DNA of 47,216 nt from Pseudomonas sp. AFG_SD02_1510_Pfu_092. GTDB taxonomy: Bacteria > Pseudomonadota > Gammaproteobacteria > Pseudomonadales > Pseudomonadaceae. The position numbers were made by a program, and so were the translations under genes. This document shows positions 14,903 through 24,411 of this stretch, in pieces; position 1 is the stretch's first letter; every line of letters starts with the position of its first letter. The stretch lies in contig NZ_PUQD01000040.1 in the NCBI RefSeq assembly GCF_003331055.1, positions 1 to 47,216 of the forward strand. Reading direction: 5' to 3'. The notes beneath the pieces were generated by a model. That model was not told where the DNA came from. It searched no databases and saw nothing but the letters and a program-made list of their open reading frames with translations.

Positions 14903-16840
14903 TTACTGGTCGGAGCCGGAGAAGATCGCCTTCACCGAACTGTCGATGGTCTGTTTCACGCCCTGGTTGTCAGGCGCGGTCTGCGCACCGCTGCCGACGT
15001 TGAGGTCGAGGGTGCCGTCGGTATTGATCTCGCCGTTCTGCCTGGCATGGAAGCTGAACTGCTCGCAGCTGATGTTGATCTGGCCGCTGGCGTTCAGCTC
15101 GATCACGCTCTTGCCGCACACCAGGCGCAGGTTTTCCCCTACTTCGATCAGGTAGCTGGTGCTGACGCTGTCGGTCTTGCTGGCGCCGACCAGCAGCATG
15201 TCGTCGCGGCGCACGGCGCGGATGCGGTCCTGGCCGATGGTGATGGTTTCCAGCATGCCGACGGTCTGGGTGCGGTTGATGCCGACCGCCAGCGTCTCGC
15301 ACTGCTCGACCACGGTGTCCATGTTGCGCTCGGCGTGCACGTACAGCTGCTCGGCGCCCTTCTTGTCCTCCATGCGGATTTCATTGAAGTTGGCCGGGCT
15401 GCCGCCCTTGCTCGAACGGCTCTTCATGCCGCTTTGCGTGGCATTGGCGGGCAGGTCGTAAGGCACGCTCTGCTCGGCGTTGTACACCCGGCCGGTGATG
15501 ATCGGCCGGTCGGGGTCGCCTTCGAGGAAGCTGACGATCACCTCCTGGCCGATCCGCGGGATCTGCATCGAGCCCCAGTTCTTGCCGGCCCAGGCCTGCG
15601 ACACGCGAATCCAGCAGGAGCTGTTCTCGTTGGACTGGTCGTGGCGGTCCCAGTGGAAGTGCACTTTCACCCGGCCATACTGGTCGGTCCAGATTTCCTC
15701 GCCGGCGGGGCCGACCACCACGGCGGTCTGCGGGCCCTTGACGATCGGCCGCACGGTGCTGCATTCGGGGCGGAAGCTCTGCTGCGCGTCGATGCAGCTG
15801 AGGTTGCTCTCGAACTGCGCGGCGCCGCTGCCGGTACCGCTCTCCAAACGCTCCTGATGCACGTAGTAGCGCGCGGCGACGATCAGGTATTCGCGGTTCT
15901 GGTCCTGGCGGGTGAAACCGCCGAGGCTGAACAGGTGGCCGCTGCCCAGGCCACGGGCGTTGCCGCGCAGCTCGACGCGCTCGTGCAGGCTTTGCAGCGA
16001 TTCCAGGCGCGTACGCGCGTAATGCTCGCCGTCCTGGCTTTGCTGGTAGGCGCCGGGGTAGTCGTACAGCGGGTAATCCCCGGCCTGGTGCGGGCGCGGC
16101 ATGGCCGAGCGCACATCGATGCGCGCGCTGGGGCGCTGGAAGTCGTAGTCGTTGAGTTCCAGCGAACCGGGCTGGACTTCCTGGGCCAGGTGCCAGTCGT
16201 TGATGTGGTCGCGCTCGCGATGCTGCCCGTCCGGCGGGTAGTAGGGCACGCTTTCGTAGCCCGGCACCTGCGGGTGCGCGCCGTAGGCATCGGCCAGCAC
16301 CAGCACGTGGCGCTGCGCTTCATGGCGGAAGAAGTAGTAGATGCCTTCCTCTTCCATCAGCCGGCTGACGAAATCGAAGCTGGTCTCGCGGTACTGCACG
16401 CAGTACTCGCGCTCGCGGTAGCTGCGGCTCAGGGCATCCTCGAAATCGGAAAAGCCCAGGTCGCGGAACACCTGCTTGATGATCTGCGGCGCGCTCAGGT
16501 GCTGGAAAATGCGGCAGTCGCTGGTGCGGGTCAGCAGCCACAGCCAAGGCCGCAGGGTGACCCGGTAGCTGGCGAACTGGCCCTGATCGACCGCCTGGCT
16601 GCAGCGGGCGACGATGCCATGGAAGTAGCGAGAGGTGCCCAAGCCCTGTTGCACGCTCAGGCTCATCGGCTTGCCCAGCAGGGCGTTGAGGTCGATGGCC
16701 GGGTCGTCGCTGGTCAGCCGCAGCTCATAGTCGAACAGGCGGCCGAGTTCGTCGCTGCCGCCCATTTCGGCCAGGATCAGCTTGTCCGGCCCCAACGGGC
16801 TGTTGATCTGCGCCAGGCGCGTGAACTGCGTGAACAGCAT
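14903..16840 (-). CDS. vgrG: VgrG spike protein (TssI)
   Basis: 645 residues covering the usual VgrG layout. A gp27-like base (residues ~1-380) has LFDYELRLTSDD, RYFHGIVARCSQ and ETSFDFVSRLMEEEGIYYFF. A gp5-like OB fold (~385-470) has DQYGRVKVHFHWDR and SCWIRVSQAWAGKNWG, then QIPRIGQEVIVSFLEGDPDR. The C-terminal beta-helix/DUF2345-type needle runs to ~640. There is no extra effector extension, so its cargo is the adjacent PAAR-Rhs protein. AGGA lies 6 bases before the ATG; the gene begins 11 bases after clpV stops. Confidence 0.97.
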   Translation of the reverse strand: MLFTQFTRLAQINSPLGPDKLILAEMGGSDELGRLFDYELRLTSDDPAIDLNALLGKPMSLSVQQGLGTSRYFHGIVARCSQAVDQGQFASYRVTLRPWLWLLTRTSDCRIFQHLSAPQIIKQVFRDLGFSDFEDALSRSYREREYCVQYRETSFDFVSRLMEEEGIYYFFRHEAQRHVLVLADAYGAHPQVPGYESVPYYPPDGQHRERDHINDWHLAQEVQPGSLELNDYDFQRPSARIDVRSAMPRPHQAGDYPLYDYPGAYQQSQDGEHYARTRLESLQSLHERVELRGNARGLGSGHLFSLGGFTRQDQNREYLIVAARYYVHQERLESGTGSGAAQFESNLSCIDAQQSFRPECSTVRPIVKGPQTAVVVGPAGEEIWTDQYGRVKVHFHWDRHDQSNENSSCWIRVSQAWAGKNWGSMQIPRIGQEVIVSFLEGDPDRPIITGRVYNAEQSVPYDLPANATQSGMKSRSSKGGSPANFNEIRMEDKKGAEQLYVHAERNMDTVVEQCETLAVGINRTQTVGMLETITIGQDRIRAVRRDDMLLVGASKTDSVSTSYLIEVGENLRLVCGKSVIELNASGQINISCEQFSFHARQNGEINTDGTLDLNVGSGAQTAPDNQGVKQTIDSSVKAIFSGSDQ

Positions 16841-16851
16841 GGTCGGTCCTG

Positions 16852-19527
16852 TCAGTCGGCTGCGCCGAAGTCATAGTGCAAGTCGTTGTCGCGGCGGCTG
16901 ATGCGCACGCTGGCCAGCGGCTTGCCTTCGAGCATGCGGGTGAGGAACTCGCGGCTCATGTCCGGCAGCAGGCCGTTGGTGAGGATGGCGTCGATCATGC
17001 GGCCACCGCTTTCGGTTTCGCTGCAGCGCGAAACGATCAGCTCGACCACGCCGTCGTCGTAGGCGAAGCCGACCTTGTGCGTGCCTTCCACGCGCTTGCG
17101 GATGCGCTCCAGCTGCAGGCGGGTGATGGCCTTGAGCATGGCGTCGCTGAGCGGGTAGTAGGGGATGGTCATCAGGCGGCCGAGCAGCGCCGGCGGGAAG
17201 ATCTCCAGCAGCGGCTGGCGCAGCTGGCTGGCGACCGTGTCCGGGTCGGGCAGGGCCTGCGGGTCGTTGCAGGTGCGCGCGATCAGCTCGGTACCGGCGT
17301 TGGTGGTAAGCAGGATCAGGGTATTGCGGAAGTCGATCTGGCGGCCTTCGCCGTCTTCCATCACGCCCTTGTCGAACACCTGGAAGAAGATCTCGTGCAC
17401 GTCCGGGTGGGCCTTTTCCACCTCGTCCAGCAGCACCACGCTGTACGGCCGGCGGCGCACCGCCTCGGTCAGCACGCCGCCTTCGCCGTAGCCGACATAG
17501 CCGGGCGGGGCGCCCTTGAGGGTGGACACGGTGTGCGCTTCCTGGAACTCGCTCATGTTGATGGTGATCAGGTTCTGCTCACCGCCGTACAACGCCTCGG
17601 CCAGGGCCAGTGCGGTCTCGGTCTTGCCCACGCCGGAGGTGCCGGCGAGCATGAACACGCCGATCGGCTTGTTCGGGTTGTCGAGGCCGGCGCGGGAGGT
17701 CTGGATGCGCTTGGCGATCATCTTCAGCGCGTGGTCCTGGCCGATGATGCGCTTGGCCAGCAGGCTGTCGAGGTTGAGCACGGTCTCGATCTCGTTGCGC
17801 GCCATGCGCCCCACCGGAATTCCGGTCCAGTCGGCCACCACCGAGGCGACGGCCTGGTAATCCACGGTTGGCAGAATCAACGGGCTCTCGCCTTGCAGCG
17901 CGCTCAGGCGCTGTTGCAGGTCGGCCAGTGTTTCGCGCAGTTCGGGGTTGCCAGGCAACGCCGCGTCCTGGTCGACCACACCGGCCTGCTCGCGCAGCTG
18001 CGCGCGGGTGGCCAGCAACTGATCGACCAGGGCCTTTTCCTCGGCCCAGCGGTTTTCCAGGGTGGCCAGGCGTTGGCGCTCCTCGGCCAGCAAGCTGTCG
18101 GCCTGGGCCTGGCGCTGCCCGGTGGCCACGCCGATGGCGGCTTCGCGGGCGATGATCGCCTGTTCGACCTCCAGCGCCTCGATGCGCCGGCGGCTGTCAT
18201 CGACCTCGGCCGGCACCGCGTGCAGGCTGATGGCCACGCGCGCGCAGGCGGTATCGAGCAGGCTCACCGACTTGTCCGGCAGCTGGCGCGCCGGGATGTA
18301 GCGGTGCGACAGCTTGACCGCCGCTTCAAGTGCCTCGTCGAGGATCTGCACCTGATGGTGCTGCTCCATGGTCGAAGCCACCCCACGCATCATCAGCAGG
18401 GCCTTGGGTTCGCTCGGCTCGTCCACCTGCACCACCTGGAAGCGGCGGGTCAGGGCCGGGTCTTTCTCGATGTGTTTCTTGTATTCGGCCCAGGTGGTCG
18501 CCGCCACCGTGCGCAGGCTGCCACGGGCCAGGGCCGGCTTGAGCAGGTTGGCCGCATCGCCGGTGCCGGCTGCGCCACCGGCACCGACCAGGGTATGCGC
18601 TTCATCGATGAACAGGATGATCGGCTTGGGCGACGCCTGCACATCCTCGATCACCTGGCGCAGGCGCTGTTCGAACTCGCCTTTCATGCTGGCGCCGGCC
18701 TGCAGCAGGCCGACGTCCAGGCTGCGCAGTTCGACGTCCTTGAGCGCCGGCGGCACGTCGCCGGCGACGATGCGCAAGGCGAAGCCTTCGACCACCGCGG
18801 TTTTGCCGACACCGGCCTCGCCGGTCAGGATCGGGTTGTTCTGCCGGCGGCGCATGAGGATATCGACCAGCTGGCGAATCTCTTCGTCGCGCCCGACGAT
18901 AGGGTCGAGCTTGCCGCTGCGCGCCTGTTCGGTAAGGTCCACGGTAAAGCGCTTGAGCGCCTCCTGCTTGCCCATCGCCGCCGGCGCCACGGCGCCGCTG
19001 GCTTCGCCGGGCAGCGCAGCGCTGAAGCCGTCGGTGGCAGCCAGGTGGTTTTCCGGCGAGTCGCCCACGTACTCGCTGAAGCGTTCGCTCAGCGCCTCGA
19101 CCTTCACTTTGCCGAACTCGCTCGACAGCCCCAGCAGGGCATGGCGCAGGCTCGGGGTCTTGAGGATGCCGACCAGCAGGTAGCCGGTGCGCACCTGGCT
19201 TTCGCCGAACATCAGGCTGCCGTATACCCAGCCGCGTTCGACGGCTTCTTCCACCTGCGAAGACAGGTCGGTGATCGACGTCGAACCGCGCGGCAGGCGG
19301 TCCAGCGCATCGGTCAGGTCACGGGCCAGGCGCGCCGGCTCGATATCGCACTGGCGCACGATGCGGTGCAGGTCGCTGTCCTGCAGTTGCAGCAACTGGT
19401 GCAGCCAGTGCACCAGCTCGACATAGGGGTTGCCCCGCAGCTTGCAGAATACCGTGGCGGCCTCGATGGCCTTGTAGGCGACGCTGTTGAGTTTGCCGAA
19501 CAGCGCGGCGCGGCTGATTTCACCCAT
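16852..19527 (-). CDS. clpV: T6SS sheath-disassembly ATPase ClpV/TssH
   Basis: 891-residue AAA+ unfoldase that recycles contracted TssB/TssC sheath. The N-domain (1-~160) binds sheath. The first ATPase module has Walker A GEAGVGKT (236-243) and Walker B ILFIDEAHTL. A coiled middle region follows, then the second module with GTSGVGKT (~628-635) and VVLLDEVEKAHPDVHEIFF. The C-terminal D2-small region has the GGRMIDAIL signature seen in ClpV. The start overlaps the tssG stop by 8 bases, so the two are coupled. Confidence 0.97.
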   Translation of the reverse strand: MGEISRAALFGKLNSVAYKAIEAATVFCKLRGNPYVELVHWLHQLLQLQDSDLHRIVRQCDIEPARLARDLTDALDRLPRGSTSITDLSSQVEEAVERGWVYGSLMFGESQVRTGYLLVGILKTPSLRHALLGLSSEFGKVKVEALSERFSEYVGDSPENHLAATDGFSAALPGEASGAVAPAAMGKQEALKRFTVDLTEQARSGKLDPIVGRDEEIRQLVDILMRRRQNNPILTGEAGVGKTAVVEGFALRIVAGDVPPALKDVELRSLDVGLLQAGASMKGEFEQRLRQVIEDVQASPKPIILFIDEAHTLVGAGGAAGTGDAANLLKPALARGSLRTVAATTWAEYKKHIEKDPALTRRFQVVQVDEPSEPKALLMMRGVASTMEQHHQVQILDEALEAAVKLSHRYIPARQLPDKSVSLLDTACARVAISLHAVPAEVDDSRRRIEALEVEQAIIAREAAIGVATGQRQAQADSLLAEERQRLATLENRWAEEKALVDQLLATRAQLREQAGVVDQDAALPGNPELRETLADLQQRLSALQGESPLILPTVDYQAVASVVADWTGIPVGRMARNEIETVLNLDSLLAKRIIGQDHALKMIAKRIQTSRAGLDNPNKPIGVFMLAGTSGVGKTETALALAEALYGGEQNLITINMSEFQEAHTVSTLKGAPPGYVGYGEGGVLTEAVRRRPYSVVLLDEVEKAHPDVHEIFFQVFDKGVMEDGEGRQIDFRNTLILLTTNAGTELIARTCNDPQALPDPDTVASQLRQPLLEIFPPALLGRLMTIPYYPLSDAMLKAITRLQLERIRKRVEGTHKVGFAYDDGVVELIVSRCSETESGGRMIDAILTNGLLPDMSREFLTRMLEGKPLASVRISRRDNDLHYDFGAAD

Positions 19528-20536
19528 GGTCCTGGTTCCTTGTGTGGTGGGCGGCGGCCGGCTGGTCGGCGTAGTACCGGGCCAGCTTCAGGTCGCGTGC
19601 ATCGTGCGGAGGGCGGCCGAGCCAGGTGTCGAAACCCAGGCGTTGGCCGGCATTGAGTTGCAGCGCAGGCACCTGGTCCTGCGCGAGAATCAGGTTGAGG
19701 TCCCAGTCCAGTTCCTGGCCCAGGTACTCGGCGACCCAGGCCGCCAGCTCGACGAAAGCCTGCCCGCCGGGCAGCAGGGCGTGGTACTGGTCGAGGCTGA
19801 GCGGGCCCAGGCACAGGCGGAACTTGTGCTGGCGGTCCCAGACGTAGCGGCCCAGGCACAGGTCCGTGCCCAGGCGGTTGGCGCGCACGCCAAGCTGGCT
19901 GCGTTCGGGCAGCTCGAGCCATTGGCCGACGTATTCTTCCAGCGTCACCGGCACGCCGAAATAGCCGCCAAGGATGCTGCACAGGCCGTCCGGGTAGCGG
20001 GTTTGCGCGCTCAGGTGGCCCGACCAGTGCAGTTTGCCGGTGTCGGCCAGCGCGCCCTGGCCTTGCAGCTCGGGCTGGCCACGGCCACTCAGCGCCGCCA
20101 GGCGCGCGGCCCAGTAGTCGTCGCCCGGGCGGTCGTGGCTGACCGTCGGGCGCGCTTCGGCCCAGGCGCGGTAGAACAGGCTCAGCAGGCGGTGATGGAA
20201 GACGTCGAGGAACGCCTTGCTGGTCGCGTCGGCGTGGTTGCGCTGGCGCTCGCGCATGTATTCGGTCAGGTGCAGCGGCAGCGGCCCGTTGGGGCCACCC
20301 AGGCCGAAGAAGAACTGCTCCAGGCGCGCCGGCTGGTCGCCGTCGGCACTGACCGCAGCCAGGGTCGCCGGGGCGAACCCGCAGTCCAGGCGCTGGCCCA
20401 GGCGCACCGGCTCGTCGGCCAGGCGCAGGGAATGGCCGAAGCGTGGCAGCTCGGGGTTCTGCGCCTCGAGGCGGCGCAGCGCCTGGAAAAAATCGTACGC
20501 CCAGGGCTGCGCCTGCATGGCCTGCAAGGTATTCAT
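19520..20536 (-). CDS. tssG: T6SS baseplate protein TssG
   Basis: 338 residues matching TssG/VasB (ImpH): N-terminal YDFFQALRRLEAQNP and PRFGHSLRLADEPVRLGQ, then FFGLGGPNGPLPLHLTEYM, and a C-terminal GQRLGFDTWLGRP. TssG forms the baseplate wedge with TssF, TssE and TssK. The ATG overlaps the tssF stop (ATGA) and the 3' end overlaps clpV. Confidence 0.96.
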   Translation of the reverse strand: MNTLQAMQAQPWAYDFFQALRRLEAQNPELPRFGHSLRLADEPVRLGQRLDCGFAPATLAAVSADGDQPARLEQFFFGLGGPNGPLPLHLTEYMRERQRNHADATSKAFLDVFHHRLLSLFYRAWAEARPTVSHDRPGDDYWAARLAALSGRGQPELQGQGALADTGKLHWSGHLSAQTRYPDGLCSILGGYFGVPVTLEEYVGQWLELPERSQLGVRANRLGTDLCLGRYVWDRQHKFRLCLGPLSLDQYHALLPGGQAFVELAAWVAEYLGQELDWDLNLILAQDQVPALQLNAGQRLGFDTWLGRPPHDARDLKLARYYADQPAAAHHTRNQDHG

Positions 20537-22395
20537 AAGGTCGGCCTGCGCCCGGGTTTGGCGGCCCAGCGCATGATCTCGCCACGTTCGCTGGTGCGCA
20601 GTACGGTTTCGGTGAAGCTGTTGATCGATACGTAGCGGGTCAGAAAACGTTCGAACACCGCACCCAGCAGGAACACGCCGGTGCCGCGGAAGGCGTTTTC
20701 ATCGAAGGTCAGGGTAATTTCCAGGCCACGTCCGAACACGATCGGCCCCGGCATCGGCAGGCGCCGCGTGCAGGGTTTGCTGCTGACCTCGCGCAGGCCG
20801 TCGATCTGCAGGTTCAGGGCACTGTCCTGCGGGTCGCCGTACAGGCGCAGCAGTTCGCGCAGGGCAGCGGCGCCCTGGCCGTGTTCGGCCAGCGACAGGT
20901 AGTTCAACGACAGCTGGCTGATCAGGCGCCAGGCGCGGTTGTCGTGGGCATGGCTGGCCTTGGGCCGGCTCGGGCCGGCCAGGCAGCGGATGCCCGCCAC
21001 CGGCGCGCTGTCGGCCAGGCTGAAGTCGCTGCGGCCATCGCCCACGTTCATGAACAGCGGCAGGTCGCGGTTGCTGCACAGGGCGCTGATGCCCAGCTGG
21101 CGCAGGTCGTGGCGGTACGGCGCCTGCTGGCCGTCGACCAGGCTGATGAACGTCTCGCTGCCCATGTAGCTGGAGCGGGTACCGTTGCGCCGCTGGTCGC
21201 TGGACAACACCCGCGGCTCGCGGCGCACGATGTAGTAGGCCTGGTCGCGGCCATAGCGCGACGGGTCGCGCACGGCGTAGAACGGCAGGAATTCCTGGTC
21301 CGGGCCGGTGCCGTGGCCGGTGACCCGCTGCAGCGAGTGAATCTCGAAATCGGTGGGCCGGGTGCGGTCGGCGATCACGTGGTGCTCATGCACCCGATCG
21401 GTCAGGTGCAGGCGGTCGACCCGGCGCGGGAACAGGTTGATCGCCGGGGTGCAGAACGGCACGAACTGGCTGGCGCCGACGCTGCTTTCCAGGCTCTGGT
21501 CGAAACGCTCGAACAACACCAGCACTTCCAGCGTCTGGCCGCTGCAGCGCTGCACCGCCCGCTCCAGCCCGGCGAAATCGACGAACAGAAAGCGCTGCGG
21601 CAGGGCGAAATATTCCTGCAACAGGCGGTAGCCCTGGAACGCCTGTGGCACCACCGGCAATGCCGCCTCGCGGTCGTCGAAGCCACACGGGCGCAGTGCC
21701 TGCTCGACGGGAATACGCTCCACCCAGTCCGCGCCGGGTTGGCGCACGAACACCGCGCAGGCGCTGCCCAGCAGTTGTTCATAGAGGCGGAACGGGGTTT
21801 CGTCGGCACCGTTGAGGTACAGCGGCAGATGGCTGAGCGGCAGGCTGGCGAACGGCACCTCGGCGCCACTGCGCAAGGTCAGGCGCAGGCCGGCGCGGGC
21901 CTGCGGCACGCTGCTGGCCAGGCGCCCGAGCACCGCACCGGGGTTGCCGAAGTAGTCGGCGGCGGCCACTTGCAACGGCCACAGGGTGACGTCCTGGGTG
22001 CTGCGGAACTCGCACGGGGTCTGCGAGTTGCGCCCCAGGTTGGCGCGCAGCACGCTGTCACGCGGCAGGCGGAAACCGCCGGCCAGCGAACCCTCGTCGG
22101 GGTCGGTCTGCAGTTGCACTACGGTCATCGACGGGGTCGGCGCCAGGTAGTGCGGGTAGGCGATTTCCAGCAGGTTGTGGGTGAAGGTCGGGTACTCGGC
22201 ATCGAGCTTGAGCTGCACCCGGGCGGTGAGGTACGCGAAGCCTTCGAGCAGGCGCTCGACATACGGGTCGGCGCACTCGATGCCGGACAGCGTCAGGCGC
22301 CCGGCAATTTTCGGGTACTCCCTGGCGAACTCCGCGGCACTCTCGCGAATGTGCTGCAACTCCTGGTTGTACAGCTCGAGCAGGCGCGGGTTCAT
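20533..22395 (-). CDS. tssF: T6SS baseplate protein TssF
   Basis: 620 residues of the TssF/VasA (ImpG) family: [20 protein letters not shown] at the start, [37 protein letters not shown], and later [18 protein letters not shown]. It is the main wedge scaffold of the baseplate. The start is the ATG at 22393-22395, which overlaps the tssE stop (ATGA); the frame stays open upstream but has no similarity there. The 3' end overlaps tssG. Confidence 0.96.
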   Translation of the reverse strand: MNPRLLELYNQELQHIRESAAEFAREYPKIAGRLTLSGIECADPYVERLLEGFAYLTARVQLKLDAEYPTFTHNLLEIAYPHYLAPTPSMTVVQLQTDPDEGSLAGGFRLPRDSVLRANLGRNSQTPCEFRSTQDVTLWPLQVAAADYFGNPGAVLGRLASSVPQARAGLRLTLRSGAEVPFASLPLSHLPLYLNGADETPFRLYEQLLGSACAVFVRQPGADWVERIPVEQALRPCGFDDREAALPVVPQAFQGYRLLQEYFALPQRFLFVDFAGLERAVQRCSGQTLEVLVLFERFDQSLESSVGASQFVPFCTPAINLFPRRVDRLHLTDRVHEHHVIADRTRPTDFEIHSLQRVTGHGTGPDQEFLPFYAVRDPSRYGRDQAYYIVRREPRVLSSDQRRNGTRSSYMGSETFISLVDGQQAPYRHDLRQLGISALCSNRDLPLFMNVGDGRSDFSLADSAPVAGIRCLAGPSRPKASHAHDNRAWRLISQLSLNYLSLAEHGQGAAALRELLRLYGDPQDSALNLQIDGLREVSSKPCTRRLPMPGPIVFGRGLEITLTFDENAFRGTGVFLLGAVFERFLTRYVSINSFTETVLRTSERGEIMRWAAKPGRRPTL

Positions 22396-22907
22396 GCACG
22401 CCTCCGGCGTTCGGCGGGGGCCACACGCACATGCCCGGACTCCAGGTCGACGTCGGTCTGCAGCAGCAACGGCAGCGCCGCCGGCTGGGCCCACAGGTCG
22501 CCTTCGATCTCGAAACTCAAGGCGTTGGCGTTCATCTCGCCGGGCGCGGCCTGGGCCCGCACCTTGAGGGTGTGGGCGAGAATGCGTGGCTCGTAGGTGG
22601 CAATGGCCTGGTGAATGATGCGTTCCAGGGCGGCCAGGTCGATGTTCGAGGCACTGTTGCCGGCCAGCGCCGGCAGCCCGTAGTTGACCACCGAGGCCCC
22701 GGCCGGGGTACCCAGGGTGGTGGCGCTGTCGAGCAGCGAAGTGGTGTTGAGCAACCAGGCGAGGTCGCGCAGCACCGAGGCCTTGAGCTGGTGCAGGCTG
22801 AGCACGCGCTTGTCCGGGGCTTCCTGCGGGTTGCCCGGGTCGTCGTCGGTCAGGCGGTCCAGCAGCGACGGCTGCAGGCGGTCGCGGGCGGCGATCTCGG
22901 CTACCAC
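22392..22907 (-). CDS. tssE: T6SS baseplate protein TssE (gp25-like)
   Basis: 171 residues. The gp25-like lysozyme-fold domain is clear: [31 protein letters not shown] and [17 protein letters not shown]-terminal [12 protein letters not shown] is the standard TssE opening. The proposed start is GTG at 22905-22907, which overlaps the final codons and stop of the upstream lipoprotein gene. No in-frame ATG lies near enough to serve. TssE connects the baseplate wedge to the sheath's first ring. Confidence 0.93.
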   Translation of the reverse strand: MVAEIAARDRLQPSLLDRLTDDDPGNPQEAPDKRVLSLHQLKASVLRDLAWLLNTTSLLDSATTLGTPAGASVVNYGLPALAGNSASNIDLAALERIIHQAIATYEPRILAHTLKVRAQAAPGEMNANALSFEIEGDLWAQPAALPLLLQTDVDLESGHVRVAPAERRRRA

Positions 22908-23344
22908 TCGAACAGCCCCACGAAGTTCTTCTGGTCCACCGGGCCGCGCGAGCAGCTGCCGCCACGGGCCAGGATGGAGGGCTCCAGGCGCGTGCCAAGC
23001 TGGCGCACGGCCTGGAACTGGCTGTCGCAACGGCCAGGTTGCGCCGGGTCTGGCTGCACATGGCTGACAATGATGATTTGCGCACCCTTGAACTGTTCGA
23101 CGCGTGGCTTGCCGCTGTCGCGCTCCGGGCTGAGCTGGCAGGGCCAGGGCATGTCCAGTTGCAGCAGCGAGGCATCGGCCTTGCGCAGCGCGCAGCGGCC
23201 CTGGTGGTTAACCAGCGCAAGGGTGTGCCCGCCCAGGGTCACCTCAGGCGCCGCGCCCGACGAGGCAGCGGGCGCCTGGGCACAGGCATTCAAGGCGAAT
23301 GCGAGCAGCAGCGCCGGCAGCAGGGTTGTGCATGCAGGTCTCAT
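22901..23344 (-). CDS. Lipoprotein, probable immunity to the adjacent Tae4 amidase
   Basis: 147 residues with a lipoprotein signal ([11 protein letters not shown], lipidated Cys ~21), so it acts in the periplasm. The mature part is small and beta-rich and has four further cysteines (in GRCALR, WPCQLS, GRCDSQF, GGSCSRG), enough for two disulfides. Its ATG overlaps the tae4 stop (ATGA) and its own stop overlaps the tssE GTG. Tae4 cuts peptidoglycan in the periplasm, so a periplasmic partner encoded immediately downstream is expected to protect the producer. It does not look like the helical Tai4 immunity family that normally pairs with Tae4. An alternative is a structural accessory, since some T6SS carry an extra gene (tagJ) here, but tagJ products are not lipoproteins. 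Confidence 0.7.
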   Translation of the reverse strand: MRPACTTLLPALLLAFALNACAQAPAASSGAAPEVTLGGHTLALVNHQGRCALRKADASLLQLDMPWPCQLSPERDSGKPRVEQFKGAQIIIVSHVQPDPAQPGRCDSQFQAVRQLGTRLEPSILARGGSCSRGPVDQKNFVGLFEW

Positions 23345-23781
23345 TTCAGCTCCCAGAACCAGACAGCCTTGGAGCGGTGCGCCTGGTCGGCGAAATAGCC
23401 CGTGACCCGGCCTCGGTCCCACAGGTCGATGTGGTCGCCGGTACGGTTGTCGAAGGCCTGCCCGGCACGGGCGAAGCAGTCCTTGAAGAAGATGATGCCG
23501 CGCTTCTCGCTGAGCTTGCGGCGGTCGCTGGCGCTGCCGCTCAGTTGCAGCGGTGCGCCGAGGTGGTGCTTCCACAGCCAGTTGGCCAGCGACTCGGCGC
23601 CGCGGGCATGGCCATGGGCACAGCGCGGTTCGCTGTAGCTGCCGGCGTTCACCTTGATGGTGTGTTCGCCATTGAGCGCAATGCTCATGCGAATGGCGCA
23701 CTGGTTGTCCCAGCCGCCGTCGCAAGGCGACGAGTCGGTCGGGTAGGCATTCCACAGGTTGATGAAAGAAGGCTTGGCCAT
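23341..23781 (-). CDS. tae4: T6SS amidase effector Tae4
   Basis: 146-residue peptidoglycan amidase of the Tae4 group (NlpC/P60-like fold), cleaving the D-Glu/meso-DAP peptide bond in target-cell walls. Visible landmarks: KPSFINLWNAYP at the start, catalytic Cys28 in NQCAIRMSIAL, CAHGHARGAESLANWLW, GIIFFKDCF, and catalytic His117 in TGDHIDLWDRG with a nearby Asp. The ATG at 23779-23781 is preferred over a GTG three codons upstream because similarity starts there; neither has a strong ribosome site. No signal peptide, as expected of a cargo carried in the Hcp tube. It lies 70 bases after hcp and overlaps its probable immunity gene. Confidence 0.9.
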   Translation of the reverse strand: MAKPSFINLWNAYPTDSSPCDGGWDNQCAIRMSIALNGEHTIKVNAGSYSEPRCAHGHARGAESLANWLWKHHLGAPLQLSGSASDRRKLSEKRGIIFFKDCFARAGQAFDNRTGDHIDLWDRGRVTGYFADQAHRSKAVWFWELK

Positions 23782-23851
23782 GGGGTTCACCGTAAGCGGG
23801 TGAGGTGGGGAAGGGCGCCCGCGCCAGCCAAGGCGGCGCGGGCGCGGTCGG

Positions 23852-24340
23852 TCAGATCTTGACGTTGGAGCGGATGTTCCAGCCGTACTTGATCGGGCCG
23901 CCTTCCTTGCTGCCGTCGGCTTTCTGCGGCTGATAATCGACGGTGACCTTGGCGAAGTTCAGGGTCACGTTCTCGGTCAGGCGGTCGTCGCTGCCCGAGC
24001 CACCGGTGCTCAGCGAGCTGATGATGACTTCTTCGAGGTTGATGATCAGGTACTCGACCTGGCTCTCGCCCCCGGCCTTGCGCACGGTCAGCTTGACCTT
24101 GTCGATGTGCTTGCCGCTGGAGCAGTGGGCCATCAGGTTGGGGCTGGACTTGTCGATGTACTTGGTGATCGACAGGTCCTGGATGTTGACCTTGCCCGAG
24201 CCGCCGCCGCTGCCCATGTGCATGTTGCCGGACTGGGACATGCCCCAGCTCCAGTTGAGCACGTCGATTTCGTCCTTGTGGGCCTTGTCGTGGGACTCGC
24301 CCTTGATGTCGCCGATCTTGATGAAAATATCTACAGCCAT
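23852..24340 (-). CDS. hcp: T6SS tube protein Hcp
   Basis: 162 residues of the Hcp1 family: MAVDIFIKIGDIKGESHD, IDVLNWSWGMSQSGNMH, VNIQDLSITKYIDKSSPNL and a C-terminal YGWNIRSNVKI. Hexamers stack into the inner tube and carry small effectors in the lumen; the next gene encodes such a cargo (Tae4). GAGGA lies 5 bases before the ATG. It is separated from tssC by 71 bases holding a hairpin. Confidence 0.97.
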   Translation of the reverse strand: MAVDIFIKIGDIKGESHDKAHKDEIDVLNWSWGMSQSGNMHMGSGGGSGKVNIQDLSITKYIDKSSPNLMAHCSSGKHIDKVKLTVRKAGGESQVEYLIINLEEVIISSLSTGGSGSDDRLTENVTLNFAKVTVDYQPQKADGSKEGGPIKYGWNIRSNVKI

Positions 24341-24384
24341 GATGTCCTCGGTGTTACGCGTCAGGTTGGCGGTTGGGTGCAGGT

Positions 24385-24403
24385 GGGGCTGTCAGGCAGC
24401 CCC
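24385..24403 (-). promoter_or_regulatory. Hairpin in the tssC-hcp intergenic region
   Basis: GGGGCTG (24385-24391) and CAGCCCC (24397-24403) form a perfect 7-bp stem with a 5-base loop. It starts 9 bp from the tssC stop. On the minus strand no T-run follows, so it is not a standard terminator. It could stabilise a processed hcp transcript or damp read-through, helping set the high Hcp level. Confidence 0.5.
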
Positions 24404-24411
24404 GGGGGCGG

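Noticed and set aside
14891..16876. 661-codon open frame antisense to vgrG
   Set aside because: Shadow of the VgrG gene; composition and lack of motifs are typical of an antisense frame in GC-rich DNA.
16876..19656. 926-codon open frame antisense to clpV
   Set aside because: The minus strand encodes an unmistakable ClpV with both Walker motifs. The antisense frame is open only because of GC-rich codon bias and gives a repetitive Ala/Gly/His/Gln sequence without recognisable domains.
22901..23344. tagJ in its usual H1-cluster position
   Set aside because: The protein has a lipobox and is small and Cys-rich; TagJ proteins are larger, cytoplasmic and lack a signal peptide.
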